A stretch of DNA of 37,658 bases from an uncultured Candidatus Melainabacteria bacterium. GTDB lineage: Bacteria > Cyanobacteriota > Vampirovibrionia > Gastranaerophilales > Gastranaerophilaceae. The notes beneath the pieces are model-generated. The model saw only the letters and a list, made by a program, of their open reading frames with translations, was not told the DNA's origin and did no database searches. This document shows, piece by piece, positions 1-7,336 of this stretch (position 1 is the first letter of the stretch; every line of letters begins with the position of its first letter). The stretch covers positions 1-37,658 of the forward strand of contig CATLEG010000010.1 of NCBI GenBank assembly GCA_949915775.1, read 5' to 3'. The position numbers and the translations under genes are program-made.

Positions 1-30
1 GAGAATGACATAGACAAGAACTGGCATGAT

Positions 31-172
31 GCGAGTTCGAGCAAGCCGAGCAGAAGCACGAGCAAAGCGAGAGACGAACAATTATAAGCGAAAACCGCGT
101 TTTTCGCTTTAATTGTGAGCGGTGCTGTTTATCGCGAGGCGCAGCTTTTTATAAAAAGTCTCGTCTTCCGCT
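31..172 (+). repeat. Repeat copy 1, flanked by tRNA-Gly T-arm and acceptor sequence
   Basis: The segment opens with GCGAGTTCGA (31-40) and closes with GTCTCGTCTTCCGCT (158-172). Joined, these read as the T-arm and 3' acceptor strand of a bacterial tRNA-Gly. The intervening ~117 bases contain a strong hairpin at 79-115 (arms rich in AAGCGAAAA and TTTTCGCTT). The unit from 34 to 183 recurs almost exactly at 436-584. No 5' half of a tRNA is visible upstream, so this is not a working tRNA gene. The tRNA reading is my recognition of the sequence and has not been scored with a covariance model. Confidence 0.6.
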
Positions 173-213
173 AATAAAGAACACTCATCAACAGATGAGT
201 GTTTTTTATTAGC
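170..213. terminator. Long hairpin terminator
   Basis: A 20-bp stem (170-189 with 194-213, one mismatch) closes a loop of AACA and carries a T run within its 3' arm. It follows directly after the tRNA-Gly-like 3' end, as would be expected for the terminator of a tRNA transcript. The arms are symmetrical, so it could act on either strand. Confidence 0.55.
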
Positions 214-242
214 TTGTATGATAGAGCGAGAAATTGTATTGT

Positions 243-364
243 GCGAGTTGCGCGAGGGAGCTGAGGCTGGAGCGCTTTTGCGTTTGTAATGAAATTACAT
301 TAGCAAAACGCGGAATTGCCGTTAAACGCGACCGAGCAAGACACGAGTCTCGTCTTCCGCTCCA
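243..364 (+). repeat. Diverged copy with a tRNA-Gly 3' end including CCA
   Basis: The segment begins GCGAGTT (243-249) and ends GAGTCTCGTCTTCCGCTCCA (345-364), which includes an encoded CCA. Between them lies a different palindrome (about 270-315, arms built of GCGTTT and AAACGC). The overall plan matches the copies at 31 and 436, but the insert sequence differs. It is followed by its own terminator. It looks like a tRNA-Gly remnant invaded at the T-loop, or an element that carries such an end. Confidence 0.5.
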
Positions 365-367
365 TAA

Positions 368-401
368 AAAAGCCTTAGACTTTTGTCTTAAGGCTTTTTT
401 A
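368..401 (+). terminator. Intrinsic terminator
   Basis: A hairpin with AAGCCTTAGAC and GTCTTAAGGCTT arms (one bulge) and a TTTT loop is followed by a T run. It lies directly after the CCA-bearing tRNA-Gly-like end at 364. Confidence 0.65.
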
Positions 402-435
402 TTTTAAGTGGAAGAAAGAGATGAGAACACATTTT

Positions 436-584
436 AGTTCGAGCAAGCCGAGCAGAAGCACGAGCAAAGCGAGAGACGAACAATTATAAGCGAAAACCGC
501 GTTTTTCGCTTTAATTGTGAGCGGTGCTGTTTATCGCGAGGCGCAGCTTTTTATAAAAGTCTCGTCTTCCGCTAATAAAGAACA
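436..584 (+). repeat. Repeat copy 2 of the 31-183 element
   Basis: This 149-base stretch matches 34-183 almost base for base, with one A missing from an A run. It starts at AGTTCGAG and lacks the GCG seen before copy 1, so the duplicated unit begins inside the T-arm-like sequence. It ends GTCTCGTCTTCCGCT (559-573) plus AATAAAGAACA. No terminator hairpin follows this copy. The remaining sequence of 1-664 holds no gene I can support. Confidence 0.85.
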
Positions 585-618
585 TAAACAAATTCCATAG
601 TCCAATTTGAGTATTACT

Positions 619-647
619 TTGTTAGGCTGAAATTTTTGTGTTACAAT
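619..647 (+). promoter_or_regulatory. Promoter for the Fic gene
   Basis: A -35 box TTGTTA (619-624), a 17-base spacer and a -10 box TACAAT (642-647) lie just upstream of the AAGAGG ribosome site and the ATG at 665. Confidence 0.55.
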
Positions 648-664
648 AAACAAAAGAGGTTTAT

Positions 665-1270
665 ATGGTTTTAGAAAACAAACTTGGTATAACTGAATCC
701 GCGGAACTTGCAAGACAAGAAGAAAAAATAAGTAAGAAAAAAGCTTTAGAACTTTTTGAAAATGGTATTCTTGATACTTTAAATGCCGGTAAGTTTGAGG
801 CTTTAGCAAAGATACATAAACACCTCTTTGAAGATATATATAATTTTGCAGGTGAAATTAGAAATGTAAATCTTGCAAAGGGTAATTTCAGATTTGCTCC
901 TGTCATGTATTTGAAACAGGCTTTAGAACATATCGATAATATGCCACAATCAACTTACGAAGAAATAATCGAAAAATATGTCGAAATGAATATTGCTCAT
1001 CCTTTTAGAGAAGGTAATGGCAGAAGTGCACGAATTTGGTTAGATCTGATTTTAAAGAAGCAGCTTGGCAAAGTTGTTGATTGGAGTAAAGTTGATAAAG
1101 ACGATTATCTTTTGGCAATGGAACGCAGCCCTGTTAAAAATGTTGAAATTAGAGAACTTTTAAAACAAGCACTGATTACTGATATAAATAATAGAGAAGT
1201 TTATATGAAAGGTATTGATACAAGTTATAACTACGAAGGCTATTTTACTTATAAAATTAATGAACTGTAG
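665..1270 (+). CDS. fic: Class III Fic-domain AMP transferase
   Basis: The 201-residue protein carries the Fic core motif HPFREGNGR at residues 112-120. Its His is the catalytic base and its Asn and Gly bind nucleotide phosphates. Fic enzymes usually move AMP from ATP onto a hydroxyl of a target protein. The C-terminus has Ser187, three residues, then Glu191-Gly192, which fits the inhibitory helix motif (S/T)xxxE(G/N) of class III Fic proteins such as the Neisseria enzyme that modifies GyrB and ParE. It is therefore probably self-inhibited and needs no partner antitoxin, and none is visible beside it. The start is set by AAGAGG upstream of ATG. The target in this organism is unknown. Confidence 0.88.
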   Translation: MVLENKLGITESAELARQEEKISKKKALELFENGILDTLNAGKFEALAKIHKHLFEDIYNFAGEIRNVNLAKGNFRFAPVMYLKQALEHIDNMPQSTYEEIIEKYVEMNIAHPFREGNGRSARIWLDLILKKQLGKVVDWSKVDKDDYLLAMERSPVKNVEIRELLKQALITDINNREVYMKGIDTSYNYEGYFTYKINEL

Positions 1271-1307
1271 TAACCAAACTCCCTGTTAAAAATTATCAAA
1301 TTGAGAT

Positions 1308-1376
1308 AGTAGGGTAGGTAAAGCTAAATTTAATATAAAAATTACGAAATTAATTTAGTTTGCGTACCCACCCGGA
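1308..1376. repeat. Intergenic palindrome
   Basis: Imperfect inverted arms of about 22 bases (near 1312-1334 and 1350-1372) carry GGGTA and CTAAATT segments. A further unplaced stretch to 1513 has several short inverted repeats but no reading frame. The palindrome lies between the convergent fic gene and EF-hand gene. Confidence 0.5.
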
Positions 1377-1513
1377 TTGGGGCAATAAATTGCACCCTAC
1401 TTGACTTATCCCAGCCTACAATTCTAAGTCCATTTTGAGGATTTTGAATTTGTTGGGGTAGAAACCCCAACAGACTATAAGCCCAACAATGTTTAATAAA
1501 TTTGATTTCACTA

Positions 1514-1855
1514 TTAAGCCTCTCCGCCGGCATCTCCACCTTTATTAAACAATGCCATAACACCCATTGGAAGTGCATTTCCAAGTCCGCTAAATAACCC
1601 GCCGAGTGCATCCCAAACATTTGTACCGCCAGATTCTTTACTTGCTTCATCCGGATTAATATTATAATCTTTCATTAACAATTTCATTTCATCATCTGAT
1701 AATCTACCGTCTCCATTCAAATCATATCTTTGAACTATTGGATTTTGAAAAATAGAATTTGTTTGATTTGCTGCCCCATAATTGTTAATGGTAACATTTC
1801 TTGGTTGCATTCTGTTAACTGTTGATGGGATAAAAGTTTGTGTTCTGGTAATCAT
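1514..1855 (-). CDS. Small EF-hand calcium-binding protein
   Basis: The 113-residue protein has one canonical EF-hand loop at residues 45-56, DLNGDGRLSDDE. Asp1, Asn3, Asp5, Gly6 and Glu12 are all in place, so calcium binding is likely. The N-terminus is Thr/Asn rich and looks disordered. The C-terminus is Gly/Ala/Leu rich, with one weakly hydrophobic stretch at about 82-104. No signal peptide is visible. An AGGAGG ribosome site precedes the ATG. Its promoter is one of three copies of a shared module with TAGCA pentamers (see 1936-1990). The function is not recognised. Calcium binding is inferred from the loop alone. Confidence 0.7.
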   Translation of the reverse strand: MITRTQTFIPSTVNRMQPRNVTINNYGAANQTNSIFQNPIVQRYDLNGDGRLSDDEMKLLMKDYNINPDEASKESGGTNVWDALGGLFSGLGNALPMGVMALFNKGGDAGGEA

Positions 1856-1935
1856 ATTGCCTCCTGTTTTTATATATTTTTTATATCGTATTTATATAAA
1901 AAATATATAAAAATAAAAATTGCGCGGGCACACGA

Positions 1936-1990
1936 ATGCTATGCTATGCTATGCTATGAGCGATTATACAAGGGTTTCCAGCTTTGTAAA
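1936..1990 (-). promoter_or_regulatory. Shared promoter module with TAGCA pentamers, copy 1
   Basis: On the minus strand there is TTTACA (1985-1990), a 16-base spacer ending GGAAACCCTTG, then TATAAT (1963-1968). Transcription would start about seven bases on, at the edge of four exact TAGCA/ATGCT pentamers (1936-1955) plus a variant fifth (1956-1960). The EF-hand start codon is about 80 bases downstream. This copy matches the one at 28387 for over 60 bases, reaching upstream of the -35 box to about 2000. Confidence 0.75.
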
Positions 1991-2025
1991 ATTTTGTTAA
2001 GTTATTGTTACATGGGAAAAAAGTA

Positions 2026-2048
2026 AGACGATAAGACGTTAAGTTCAT
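2026..2048. repeat. GACGATAAGACGTTAAG repeat
   Basis: A short run of GACGTTAAG-type words also appears at 25297-25340 and 37304-37343. At this site and at 37304 it sits directly beside an ACGCACGTAG repeat, so the two seem to travel together. Confidence 0.5.
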
Positions 2049-2052
2049 TTCA

Positions 2053-2156
2053 GTGTGCTACGCACGTAGCCCTGCCGAAAAATATTGGTGACAGTTTTGT
2101 AGATTTTGATGCAGGTGTCGCACACAAAACATATTCCCTCGCCCCTTGAGGGAGGT
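2053..2156. repeat. ACGCACGTAG-family repeat with a partial CCCTC/GAGGG palindrome
   Basis: 2053-2130 runs from GTGTGCTACGCACGTAG to GTGTCGCACACAAAAC and matches the last unit of the tandem array at 37474-37545. It is followed, as there, by CCCTCGCCCCTTGAGGG (2135-2151). The same composite therefore occurs at both ends of the window. Confidence 0.7.
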
Positions 2157-2573
2157 AGTGATTATTAAATAAATTGCCACAATAGCAGAGTGAACAATAA
2201 TTGTAGGCGAACAAACAACAAAGACGACTATTGTTTGAACGCTATTTTTGAGATTCTTCGCTTCGCTCAGAATGACAAAAAGTGAGTTTAGTCGTCTTTA
2301 GGTGAGCCGTACAGATTATTAGTGAACGCAGCGTCGTGGCGAGTTTTGAGGCACTTTGTCGGCACAAAGTGCCCGCTGCCCGCGCAGGGCATTATATATT
2401 AATATAATTTTAGAAAGAATATATGCTGCGGGGTTGAAGGGGGCGCATAGCTCCCTTATGTTAACCCCTCTCCTTAACCCTCTCCCTTGGGAGAGGGAAA
2501 TTTATCCAATATAATGCATAGCACCTCCCTTAAAAAGGGAGGGAAAAATTATATTCCTCCAAAAGAGAATTTT
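2157..2573. other. Non-coding stretch of nested palindromes
   Basis: No gene is supported here. An imperfect palindrome spans about 2190-2323 (AAAGACGACTA against TTAGTCGTCTTT) and encloses a copy of GATTCTTCGCTTCGCTCAGAATGAC-like sequence (2251-2275). GCACTTTGTCGGCACAAAGTGC forms a hairpin near 2352-2373. 2463-2500 and 2523-2543 hold CCCTCTCC/GAGAGGG and CCTCCCTT/AAGGGAGG palindromes. All resemble repeats elsewhere in the window. Confidence 0.6.
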
Positions 2574-3032
2574 TTATTTTTTAAACGAATTTACAAACTC
2601 AATAACATAAAAAGTTAAAAATCCAGTAAATGCATTTATTGTCGCACTTAAAACACTCATAAACAGAGATAATACAATTAAAATAAAAAAATTTGCATTT
2701 TGAAGCATTAATCCAATTCCCATATTTGATGCAATATGAAAAACTTTAACCAATATAACAGATACTGGTAAAAATATTACTGAAAACCCAATATATGAAA
2801 CCAATCCAATAATTGCGCCGTTTATAATACTGTCTTTTATTGAGGTTAGAGAAAGACAATTATACTTGATTAAAATCCATAAAACTAACGGCGCCATTAA
2901 ACAAATTAAAAAAATAAATGACAAAGTACCAATAAACGGAATTAAAGTCACTAATCCGCATAACGCCCCAAAAAACAGGCTTAAAACACAAATTTGCCGC
3001 AAAAGTACATAATCAATATTCATAAAACTCAT
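2574..3032 (-). CDS. Small integral membrane protein
   Basis: The 152-residue protein has about four hydrophobic helices (roughly residues 12-33, 35-56, 70-95 and 112-142), so it is almost certainly in the cytoplasmic membrane. I do not recognise the family. I chose the ATG at 3032 because it overlaps the ruvC stop in ATGA, a coupling arrangement. A longer frame starting at 3059 lies inside ruvC, and a Met three codons further in is also possible. The overlap places it in one transcript with ruvC, but nothing in the sequence links it to Holliday junction processing. Confidence 0.65.
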   Translation of the reverse strand: MSFMNIDYVLLRQICVLSLFFGALCGLVTLIPFIGTLSFIFLICLMAPLVLWILIKYNCLSLTSIKDSIINGAIIGLVSYIGFSVIFLPVSVILVKVFHIASNMGIGLMLQNANFFILIVLSLFMSVLSATINAFTGFLTFYVIEFVNSFKK

Positions 3033-3505
3033 TTTACCACAACAGAGCGAGTATGGCAAATTGCAATAGCAATTGAATCAACTGTATCATCAAGTTTTGG
3101 TAAAACATCTACACCTAGAGATATTTTAACCATTTGTTCTACCTCTTTTTTATCAGCCCTGCCGTATCCGGTCAAAACTTGTTTAACTTCCATAGGGGTA
3201 TATTCAGATATTGGAACATTAAATTTTTCAAGTACAGTAAGAATTACCCCTCTTGCATGAGCAACTGGCATAACTGTTGTTTGGTTTCTAAAGAAGAAAA
3301 GTTTTTCGATAGCAGCACAATCAGGTTTGTATTTTTCGACAATCACATTCATATCATTAAAAATTTCCAACAAACGTGCAGATTCCTTATCACCTTTTTT
3401 AGTTTGAATTGAACCCGAATGCAAAAGAACAGAATTTTTGCCATCAAACTCTATAACTGAATACCCAACAATACCTAAACCCGGATCTATACCTAAAATT
3501 TTCAT
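3029..3505 (-). CDS. ruvC: Crossover junction endodeoxyribonuclease RuvC
   Basis: The 158-residue protein starts MKILGIDPGLGIVGY, the RuvC signature. The four acidic metal ligands of the RNase H-like fold are visible as Asp7, Glu67 (IEKLFF), Asp140 and Asp143. RuvC cuts Holliday junctions symmetrically together with RuvAB; ruvB lies at 6212, while ruvA is not in the window. The start is placed at 3505 because the protein then begins with the family motif and a TATAAT box lies exactly six bases upstream, which would give a leaderless mRNA. A longer frame from 3541 would include the promoter. The stop overlaps the next gene. Confidence 0.95.
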   Translation of the reverse strand: MKILGIDPGLGIVGYSVIEFDGKNSVLLHSGSIQTKKGDKESARLLEIFNDMNVIVEKYKPDCAAIEKLFFFRNQTTVMPVAHARGVILTVLEKFNVPISEYTPMEVKQVLTGYGRADKKEVEQMVKISLGVDVLPKLDDTVDSIAIAICHTRSVVVK

Positions 3506-3541
3506 AAAAAGATTATAACACAGATTAGAGGGGTTTATCAA
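3506..3541 (-). promoter_or_regulatory. ruvC promoter, predicted leaderless
   Basis: TTGATA (3536-3541), an 18-base spacer, TATAAT (3512-3517), then six bases and ATG. With usual spacing the transcript would begin at the A of the start codon. No ribosome site is present. Confidence 0.6.
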
Positions 3542-3590
3542 GACTGACTAAATCATTTCATCAGATATGTAAACTTTTATACCAATGGGG

Positions 3591-3618
3591 TTGAACTTTG
3601 TTAAAAATAGGTTATAAT
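3591..3618 (+). promoter_or_regulatory. Promoter for the candidate small RNA
   Basis: TTGAAC (3591-3596), a 16-base spacer and a perfect TATAAT (3613-3618) point rightward into a region with no reading frame but with a closed RNA fold. Confidence 0.6.
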
Positions 3619-3624
3619 ATATAT

Positions 3625-3716
3625 AGATAGTTTTGATACGGTAAATCTTGCAACCGAGCCAACAGGCGACAGTGGAGGAGCAAGCCCACATAATCAAAAC
3701 TATCTTTTAATATTTT
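3625..3716 (+). ncRNA. Candidate structured small RNA
   Basis: A good promoter is followed by about 92 bases closed by a perfect 12-bp stem, GATAGTTTTGAT (3626-3637) with ATCAAAACTATC (3693-3704). TTTTAATATTTTT comes next, which would serve as a terminator tract. The enclosed part has internal pairing (GTGG with CCAC near 3672-3689) and is much richer in G and C than its surroundings. There is no open frame of note. I compared it by eye with the SRP RNA domain IV, common riboswitches and small ribozymes and found no convincing match. It overlaps the 3' end of the convergent gene at 3707. Confidence 0.5.
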
Positions 3717-4183
3717 TCATACCGTTCTCTATTTAATAGATGTAATGATTTAACAAAGTTTTCTTTTCTGTTTTTAGTGGTTTTAATTACTAATTTATAA
3801 CATTTTTCATCTTCTTTAAACAATATAACATCATAACCGCTTTTTGTTTTATAATATTTTGACGGATTTTTTATTATAGATAATATCTTTAAATAATCAT
3901 GATTAGTTACTTCGGGATGAACCAATATATTTTTAATCATATTATCCATAGAAAATTTTAAAATATCATTTTTACTATCTAAAAGATTTATTATATTTTT
4001 GTTCAATTTACCAATAGTTAAACAATTATTTAATACATCTTTAGTAACAACTTTTCTTGCATATAAAATCTTTTGCATACTATCCATTCCTGAAGTATTT
4101 TTGTTTATACATTCAACTATAAAAGAACAATCTTTGATAAACTCTTCAAAACTCATGTATTTTTTTGGATAAATGCTATTCAT
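3707..4183 (-). CDS. Hypothetical protein
   Basis: The 158-residue protein is Lys, Asn and Ile rich. Its N-terminal 120 residues look helical. The C-terminal 50 residues look like a small alpha/beta unit with the pattern GYDVILFKEDEKCYKLVIKT followed by a helix of basic residues. That C-terminal pattern recalls small nuclease-like domains of phage and polymorphic toxins, but no catalytic set is clear and I do not claim it. No ribosome site is obvious. It converges on the candidate RNA at 3625. Confidence 0.6.
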   Translation of the reverse strand: MNSIYPKKYMSFEEFIKDCSFIVECINKNTSGMDSMQKILYARKVVTKDVLNNCLTIGKLNKNIINLLDSKNDILKFSMDNMIKNILVHPEVTNHDYLKILSIIKNPSKYYKTKSGYDVILFKEDEKCYKLVIKTTKNRKENFVKSLHLLNRERYEKY

Positions 4184-4310
4184 GTGTACAAGTTTACCAT
4201 AAATATTTTGTAAAATAAGACAATTTTGTAAAAAATACTTTATATTTTAATGAGGCTCAATATATCTTAGACCACCTAACAAAATCACAATTGATAGAAA
4301 ATAGTAAAAA

Positions 4311-4333
4311 AAATCTCCGGAAACCGGAGATTT
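4311..4333 (-). terminator. Terminator after rubrerythrin
   Basis: AAATCTCCGG, loop AAA, CCGGAGATTT forms a perfect 10-bp stem. On the minus strand it is followed by a T run. It lies 21 bases after the rubrerythrin stop. Confidence 0.85.
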
Positions 4334-4354
4334 TTTAACTGTGCAAAATATCTT

Positions 4355-4894
4355 TTATGCAAAATATCTTTTTAAAAGTCCGTCAAAACCTTTGCCGTGA
4401 CGAGCTTCGTCTTTTGCCATTTCATGAACTGTATCGTGAATTGCATCAAAACCTAATTCTTTTGCACGTTTTGCAATTTCTAATTTACCTGCACAAGCAC
4501 CATGTTCAGCTTCTGCACGTAATTCAAGGTTTTTCTTTGTAGAATCAGTTACAACTTCACCTAACAATTCTGCAAATTTTGAAGCGTGTTCAGCTTCTTC
4601 GAAAGCATATCTTTTATAAGCTTCTGCAACTTCCGGATATCCTTCTCTTTCAGCAACTCTTGCCATAGCAAGGTACATACCTACTTCTGTGCATTCGCCC
4701 ATAAAGTTAGCTCTCAAACCTTCCATGATTTGAGCATCTTCAACTTTGCCGCATCCGACAGTATGTTCACAAGCATAAGTTTTTTCACCGCTTCCAATTT
4801 CATTGAATGTTGTTGCACCACAAAGAGGGCATCTTTCCGGAGCTTTATCTGCTTCTGTAGACCAACCGCAAACTGTACATACAAATTTTGCCAT
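4355..4894 (-). CDS. rbr: Rubrerythrin with an N-terminal rubredoxin-like domain
   Basis: The 179-residue protein begins with a rubredoxin-like iron site made of two Cys pairs (CTVCGW at 6-11 and CPLCGA at 22-27). A ferritin-like diiron domain follows, with Glu-rich helices containing GECTEVG, EEAEHA and DEARHG. This order, rubredoxin first, is that of reverse rubrerythrins, which reduce hydrogen peroxide or oxygen in anaerobes. The enzyme is cytoplasmic and gets electrons from NAD(P)H through a reductase that is not in this window. AAGGTGG provides the ribosome site. It has its own promoter and terminator, so it is a single-gene unit. It implies an anaerobic lifestyle with oxygen defence. 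Confidence 0.93.
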   Translation of the reverse strand: MAKFVCTVCGWSTEADKAPERCPLCGATTFNEIGSGEKTYACEHTVGCGKVEDAQIMEGLRANFMGECTEVGMYLAMARVAEREGYPEVAEAYKRYAFEEAEHASKFAELLGEVVTDSTKKNLELRAEAEHGACAGKLEIAKRAKELGFDAIHDTVHEMAKDEARHGKGFDGLLKRYFA

Positions 4895-4923
4895 TTTAAA
4901 CCACCTTTCTTTCTACAAATAAA

Positions 4924-4951
4924 ATTGTATAATATAAATAAAATTTGTAAA
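4924..4951 (-). promoter_or_regulatory. Rubrerythrin promoter
   Basis: On the minus strand TTTACA (4946-4951), a 16-base spacer and TACAAT (4924-4929) stand about 30 bases before the start codon. Confidence 0.6.
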
Positions 4952-4978
4952 GTAGGAATTATTACTACTTTTTAATTT

Positions 4979-6145
4979 TTAATATCTTATTCCGGCATCT
5001 TTCATTCGTTGAATACATTTTTTAATTGTATCAACATCTTTTGTCAATGCAACACGGAAATAACCTTCGCCATATTTACCATAACCGTTACCTGGCGGTA
5101 CAACTATATTTGCTTTTTCAAGCATTGTTGTAGCAAATTCTTCAGATGTCATACCTTTTGGTACCGGAAGCCATAAATAGAATGTTGCTTTTGAAGGTTT
5201 TACATCCCAACCAAGTTCTTTAAAACCTTGTTCAGCAGCATCACGGCGTTCTTGATACATTTTATTCAAATCTTCGATATATTTAGTATCAATTGTGAAT
5301 GCTTTTGCAGCAGCATCTTGAATAGCTTTGAATGTACCGGAATCAATATTATTTTTTATTGTACCGAGAGCTTTTACGGCATCAGCATTTCCGCAAACAA
5401 AACCGACTCTCCATCCTGTCATATTATATGATTTTGAATGAGAATAAAATTCGATTGCCACATCTTTTGCGCCTTCAACCTGTAAAACAGAAGGTGCTTT
5501 GTAGCCATCAAAAGTCATTTCTGAATATGCCATATCAGAACATAATAAAATATCATATTTTTTACAGAAATCTACGGCTTTTTTCCAAAAATCTAAGTCA
5601 GCAACTGCACTTGTAGGGTTATTCGGGTAATTCAAAAACATAAGTTTTGATTTTTTTGCAATATCTTCCGGAATTCTGTCAAAATCAGGCAAGAAACCGT
5701 TTTCTTCTAATAACGGCATTTCATAAGGAATTCCGCCGGCAAAGATTGTTGCGTTATGATATACAGGATATCCCGGGTCTGGAACTAATGTATAATCACC
5801 TTTATCCACAAAAGCAAAGAAAATATGTGCAATAGCTTCTTTTGAACCGATATTTGCAAGCATTTCTTTATCAGGATCAAGTTCAACACCAAAACGTTTT
5901 TTCATCCATTCACAAGCCGCATTTCTAAAACCTACAGTTCCGTTATATGGCGGATAATCGTGATTTTTAGGATTATTAATAGCTTTATGCATTTCTTCAA
6001 CAACCGGAGCCAGAGTCGGTGTATCCGGGTCTCCAATACCAAGGCTTATGACATCACAGCCTTTAGCTTTTGCTTCGGCAATTTTTCTATCTATTTCCGC
6101 AAAAAGATACGGAGGAATTTTTTCTAAACGTTCTGATACTTTCAT
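4979..6145 (-). CDS. dapL: LL-diaminopimelate aminotransferase
   Basis: The 388-residue fold-type I PLP enzyme opens with a sequence typical of DapL ([18 protein letters not shown]) and has GIGDPDTPT at 36-44. Cofactor residues are visible: NYPNNPT at 172-178, Asp204 and Tyr207, the Schiff-base Lys238 in [14 protein letters not shown], and a C-terminal Arg in GYFRVALT. DapL converts tetrahydrodipicolinate directly to LL-diaminopimelate for lysine and peptidoglycan, as in cyanobacteria, plants and Chlamydia. An AAGGAGAAG ribosome site fixes the start. It is transcribed away from ruvB across a 66-base gap. Related aminotransferases with other substrates share this fold, so specificity is likely rather than certain. 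Confidence 0.88.
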   Translation of the reverse strand: MKVSERLEKIPPYLFAEIDRKIAEAKAKGCDVISLGIGDPDTPTLAPVVEEMHKAINNPKNHDYPPYNGTVGFRNAACEWMKKRFGVELDPDKEMLANIGSKEAIAHIFFAFVDKGDYTLVPDPGYPVYHNATIFAGGIPYEMPLLEENGFLPDFDRIPEDIAKKSKLMFLNYPNNPTSAVADLDFWKKAVDFCKKYDILLCSDMAYSEMTFDGYKAPSVLQVEGAKDVAIEFYSHSKSYNMTGWRVGFVCGNADAVKALGTIKNNIDSGTFKAIQDAAAKAFTIDTKYIEDLNKMYQERRDAAEQGFKELGWDVKPSKATFYLWLPVPKGMTSEEFATTMLEKANIVVPPGNGYGKYGEGYFRVALTKDVDTIKKCIQRMKDAGIRY

Positions 6146-6211
6146 TACTTCTCCTTATTAAACTTGTTCTATTCTTTAACTTTATGCTATCATAAATATA
6201 GAGGAAAGACA

Positions 6212-7273
6212 ATGAGTATAATAGCAGACGATAATGATTTTCAAAAAGAAAAAATACAAAAAAATCCGGTTATAAAAGCGGAAACAATAGAATTTGACAA
6301 AAATTTTGAAAATTGTATAAGACCAAAATCTTTCGAGAATTATATTGGTCAATCTGCATTGAAAGAAACTCTTAAAATTTCTATAGAAGCGGCTAAAAAA
6401 CGTGAACTTCCGCTTGACCACCTGCTTTTTTACGGACCGCCGGGGCTAGGAAAAACCACACTTGCAGGTGTAATTGCGGAACAAATGGGAGTAGAAATCA
6501 AAATAACTTCTGCACCGTCTTTAGAACGTCCGCGAGATATTATCGGGATTTTAATGTCGTTAAAGGGCGGAGAGATTTTGTTTATTGACGAAATCCATAG
6601 ACTTAATAAAGTGGCAGAAGAAATTTTGTATCCGGCTATGGAAGATTTTGTTCTTGATATGACAACAGGAAAATCCCAAACTGTTAAAACATTGAGAATA
6701 CCGCTGCCAAAATTTACACTCATTGGAGCTACCACAAAAGCCGGAGAATTATCCGGCCCGTTGCGTGACCGTTTCGGGATAATTCACAGACTAGAATTTT
6801 ACACAGAAGATGAACTTGCACAAGTTATTTCAAGAACAGCCGGAATTTTAAATATTGAAATAACAGAAGAAGGCGCACATGCAATTGCCAAACGTTCACG
6901 CGGCACACCGCGTATTGCAAACAGACTTATTAAAAGAGTTTCGGATTTTGCACTTGTAAAATATGATGGCAAAATCACAAAAGATGTTGCAAACAGTTCA
7001 CTTGATGTTTTGAAAATTGACAATTTCGGACTTGATAACACTGACCGAAATCTTTTAAAACTAATAATCGAAAAATATGACGGCGGTCCTGTTGGTATAG
7101 AAACAATAGCAGCAGCAATAGGTGAAGATGCCCGCACAATTGAAGATGTTTGTGAACCTTATCTATTGCAGGCAGGACTTTTACAGCGTACTCCGCGCGG
7201 AAGAAAGGTTTCTCCGGCGACATACAGACATTTGGGTTATAAAACCGTACAAAATCAGCAATCGCTATTTTAA
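6212..7273 (+). CDS. ruvB: Holliday junction branch migration ATPase RuvB
   Basis: The 353-residue AAA+ protein has Walker [10 protein letters not shown], Walker [10 protein letters not shown], sensor 1 IGATTKAG, the arginine-finger region GPLRDRFG, and a C-terminal winged helix ending with RTPRGR and HLGY. RuvB hexamers drive branch migration at junctions held by RuvA. I chose the ATG at 6212, preceded by AGAGGAAAG. A frame from 6164 adds 16 residues unlike the family. ruvC is at 3029 on the other strand, and ruvA is not in this window. A TTGTTC/TATCAT promoter with an 18-base spacer fits in the gap before it. Confidence 0.96.
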   Translation: MSIIADDNDFQKEKIQKNPVIKAETIEFDKNFENCIRPKSFENYIGQSALKETLKISIEAAKKRELPLDHLLFYGPPGLGKTTLAGVIAEQMGVEIKITSAPSLERPRDIIGILMSLKGGEILFIDEIHRLNKVAEEILYPAMEDFVLDMTTGKSQTVKTLRIPLPKFTLIGATTKAGELSGPLRDRFGIIHRLEFYTEDELAQVISRTAGILNIEITEEGAHAIAKRSRGTPRIANRLIKRVSDFALVKYDGKITKDVANSSLDVLKIDNFGLDNTDRNLLKLIIEKYDGGPVGIETIAAAIGEDARTIEDVCEPYLLQAGLLQRTPRGRKVSPATYRHLGYKTVQNQQSLF

Positions 7274-7288
7274 ATATATATTTCAATA

Positions 7289-7318
7289 AAAAAAACACTC
7301 CTTTCGGAGTGTTTTTTT
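7289..7318. terminator. Bidirectional terminator between ruvB and rplL
   Basis: AAAACACTCC, loop TTTC, GGAGTGTTTT forms a perfect 10-bp stem with A and T tracts on both sides. It serves the two convergent genes. Confidence 0.9.
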
Positions 7319-7336
7319 AAAGTTTGTAATTGAAAA

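Noticed and set aside
31-364. Intact tRNA-Gly genes
   Set aside because: Only the T-arm and 3' acceptor strand are present, split by inserts. No matching GCGGAAG strand, D-arm or anticodon arm is found upstream.
1936-1960. Simple phase-variable microsatellite
   Set aside because: The pentamer number is the same (four plus one variant) at all three loci and the array sits outside the coding region, so a shared promoter module explains it better. Strain variation could revive the idea.
1838-2026. Plus-strand reading frame of 62 codons
   Set aside because: It runs backwards through the EF-hand gene promoter and the pentamers, has no ribosome site, and its peptide has no protein-like pattern.
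3625-3716. Twister ribozyme or SRP RNA
   Set aside because: GTGGAGG and AAGCCC words resemble twister core pieces but come in the wrong order for any permutation I could lay out, and the SRP domain IV sequence does not match.
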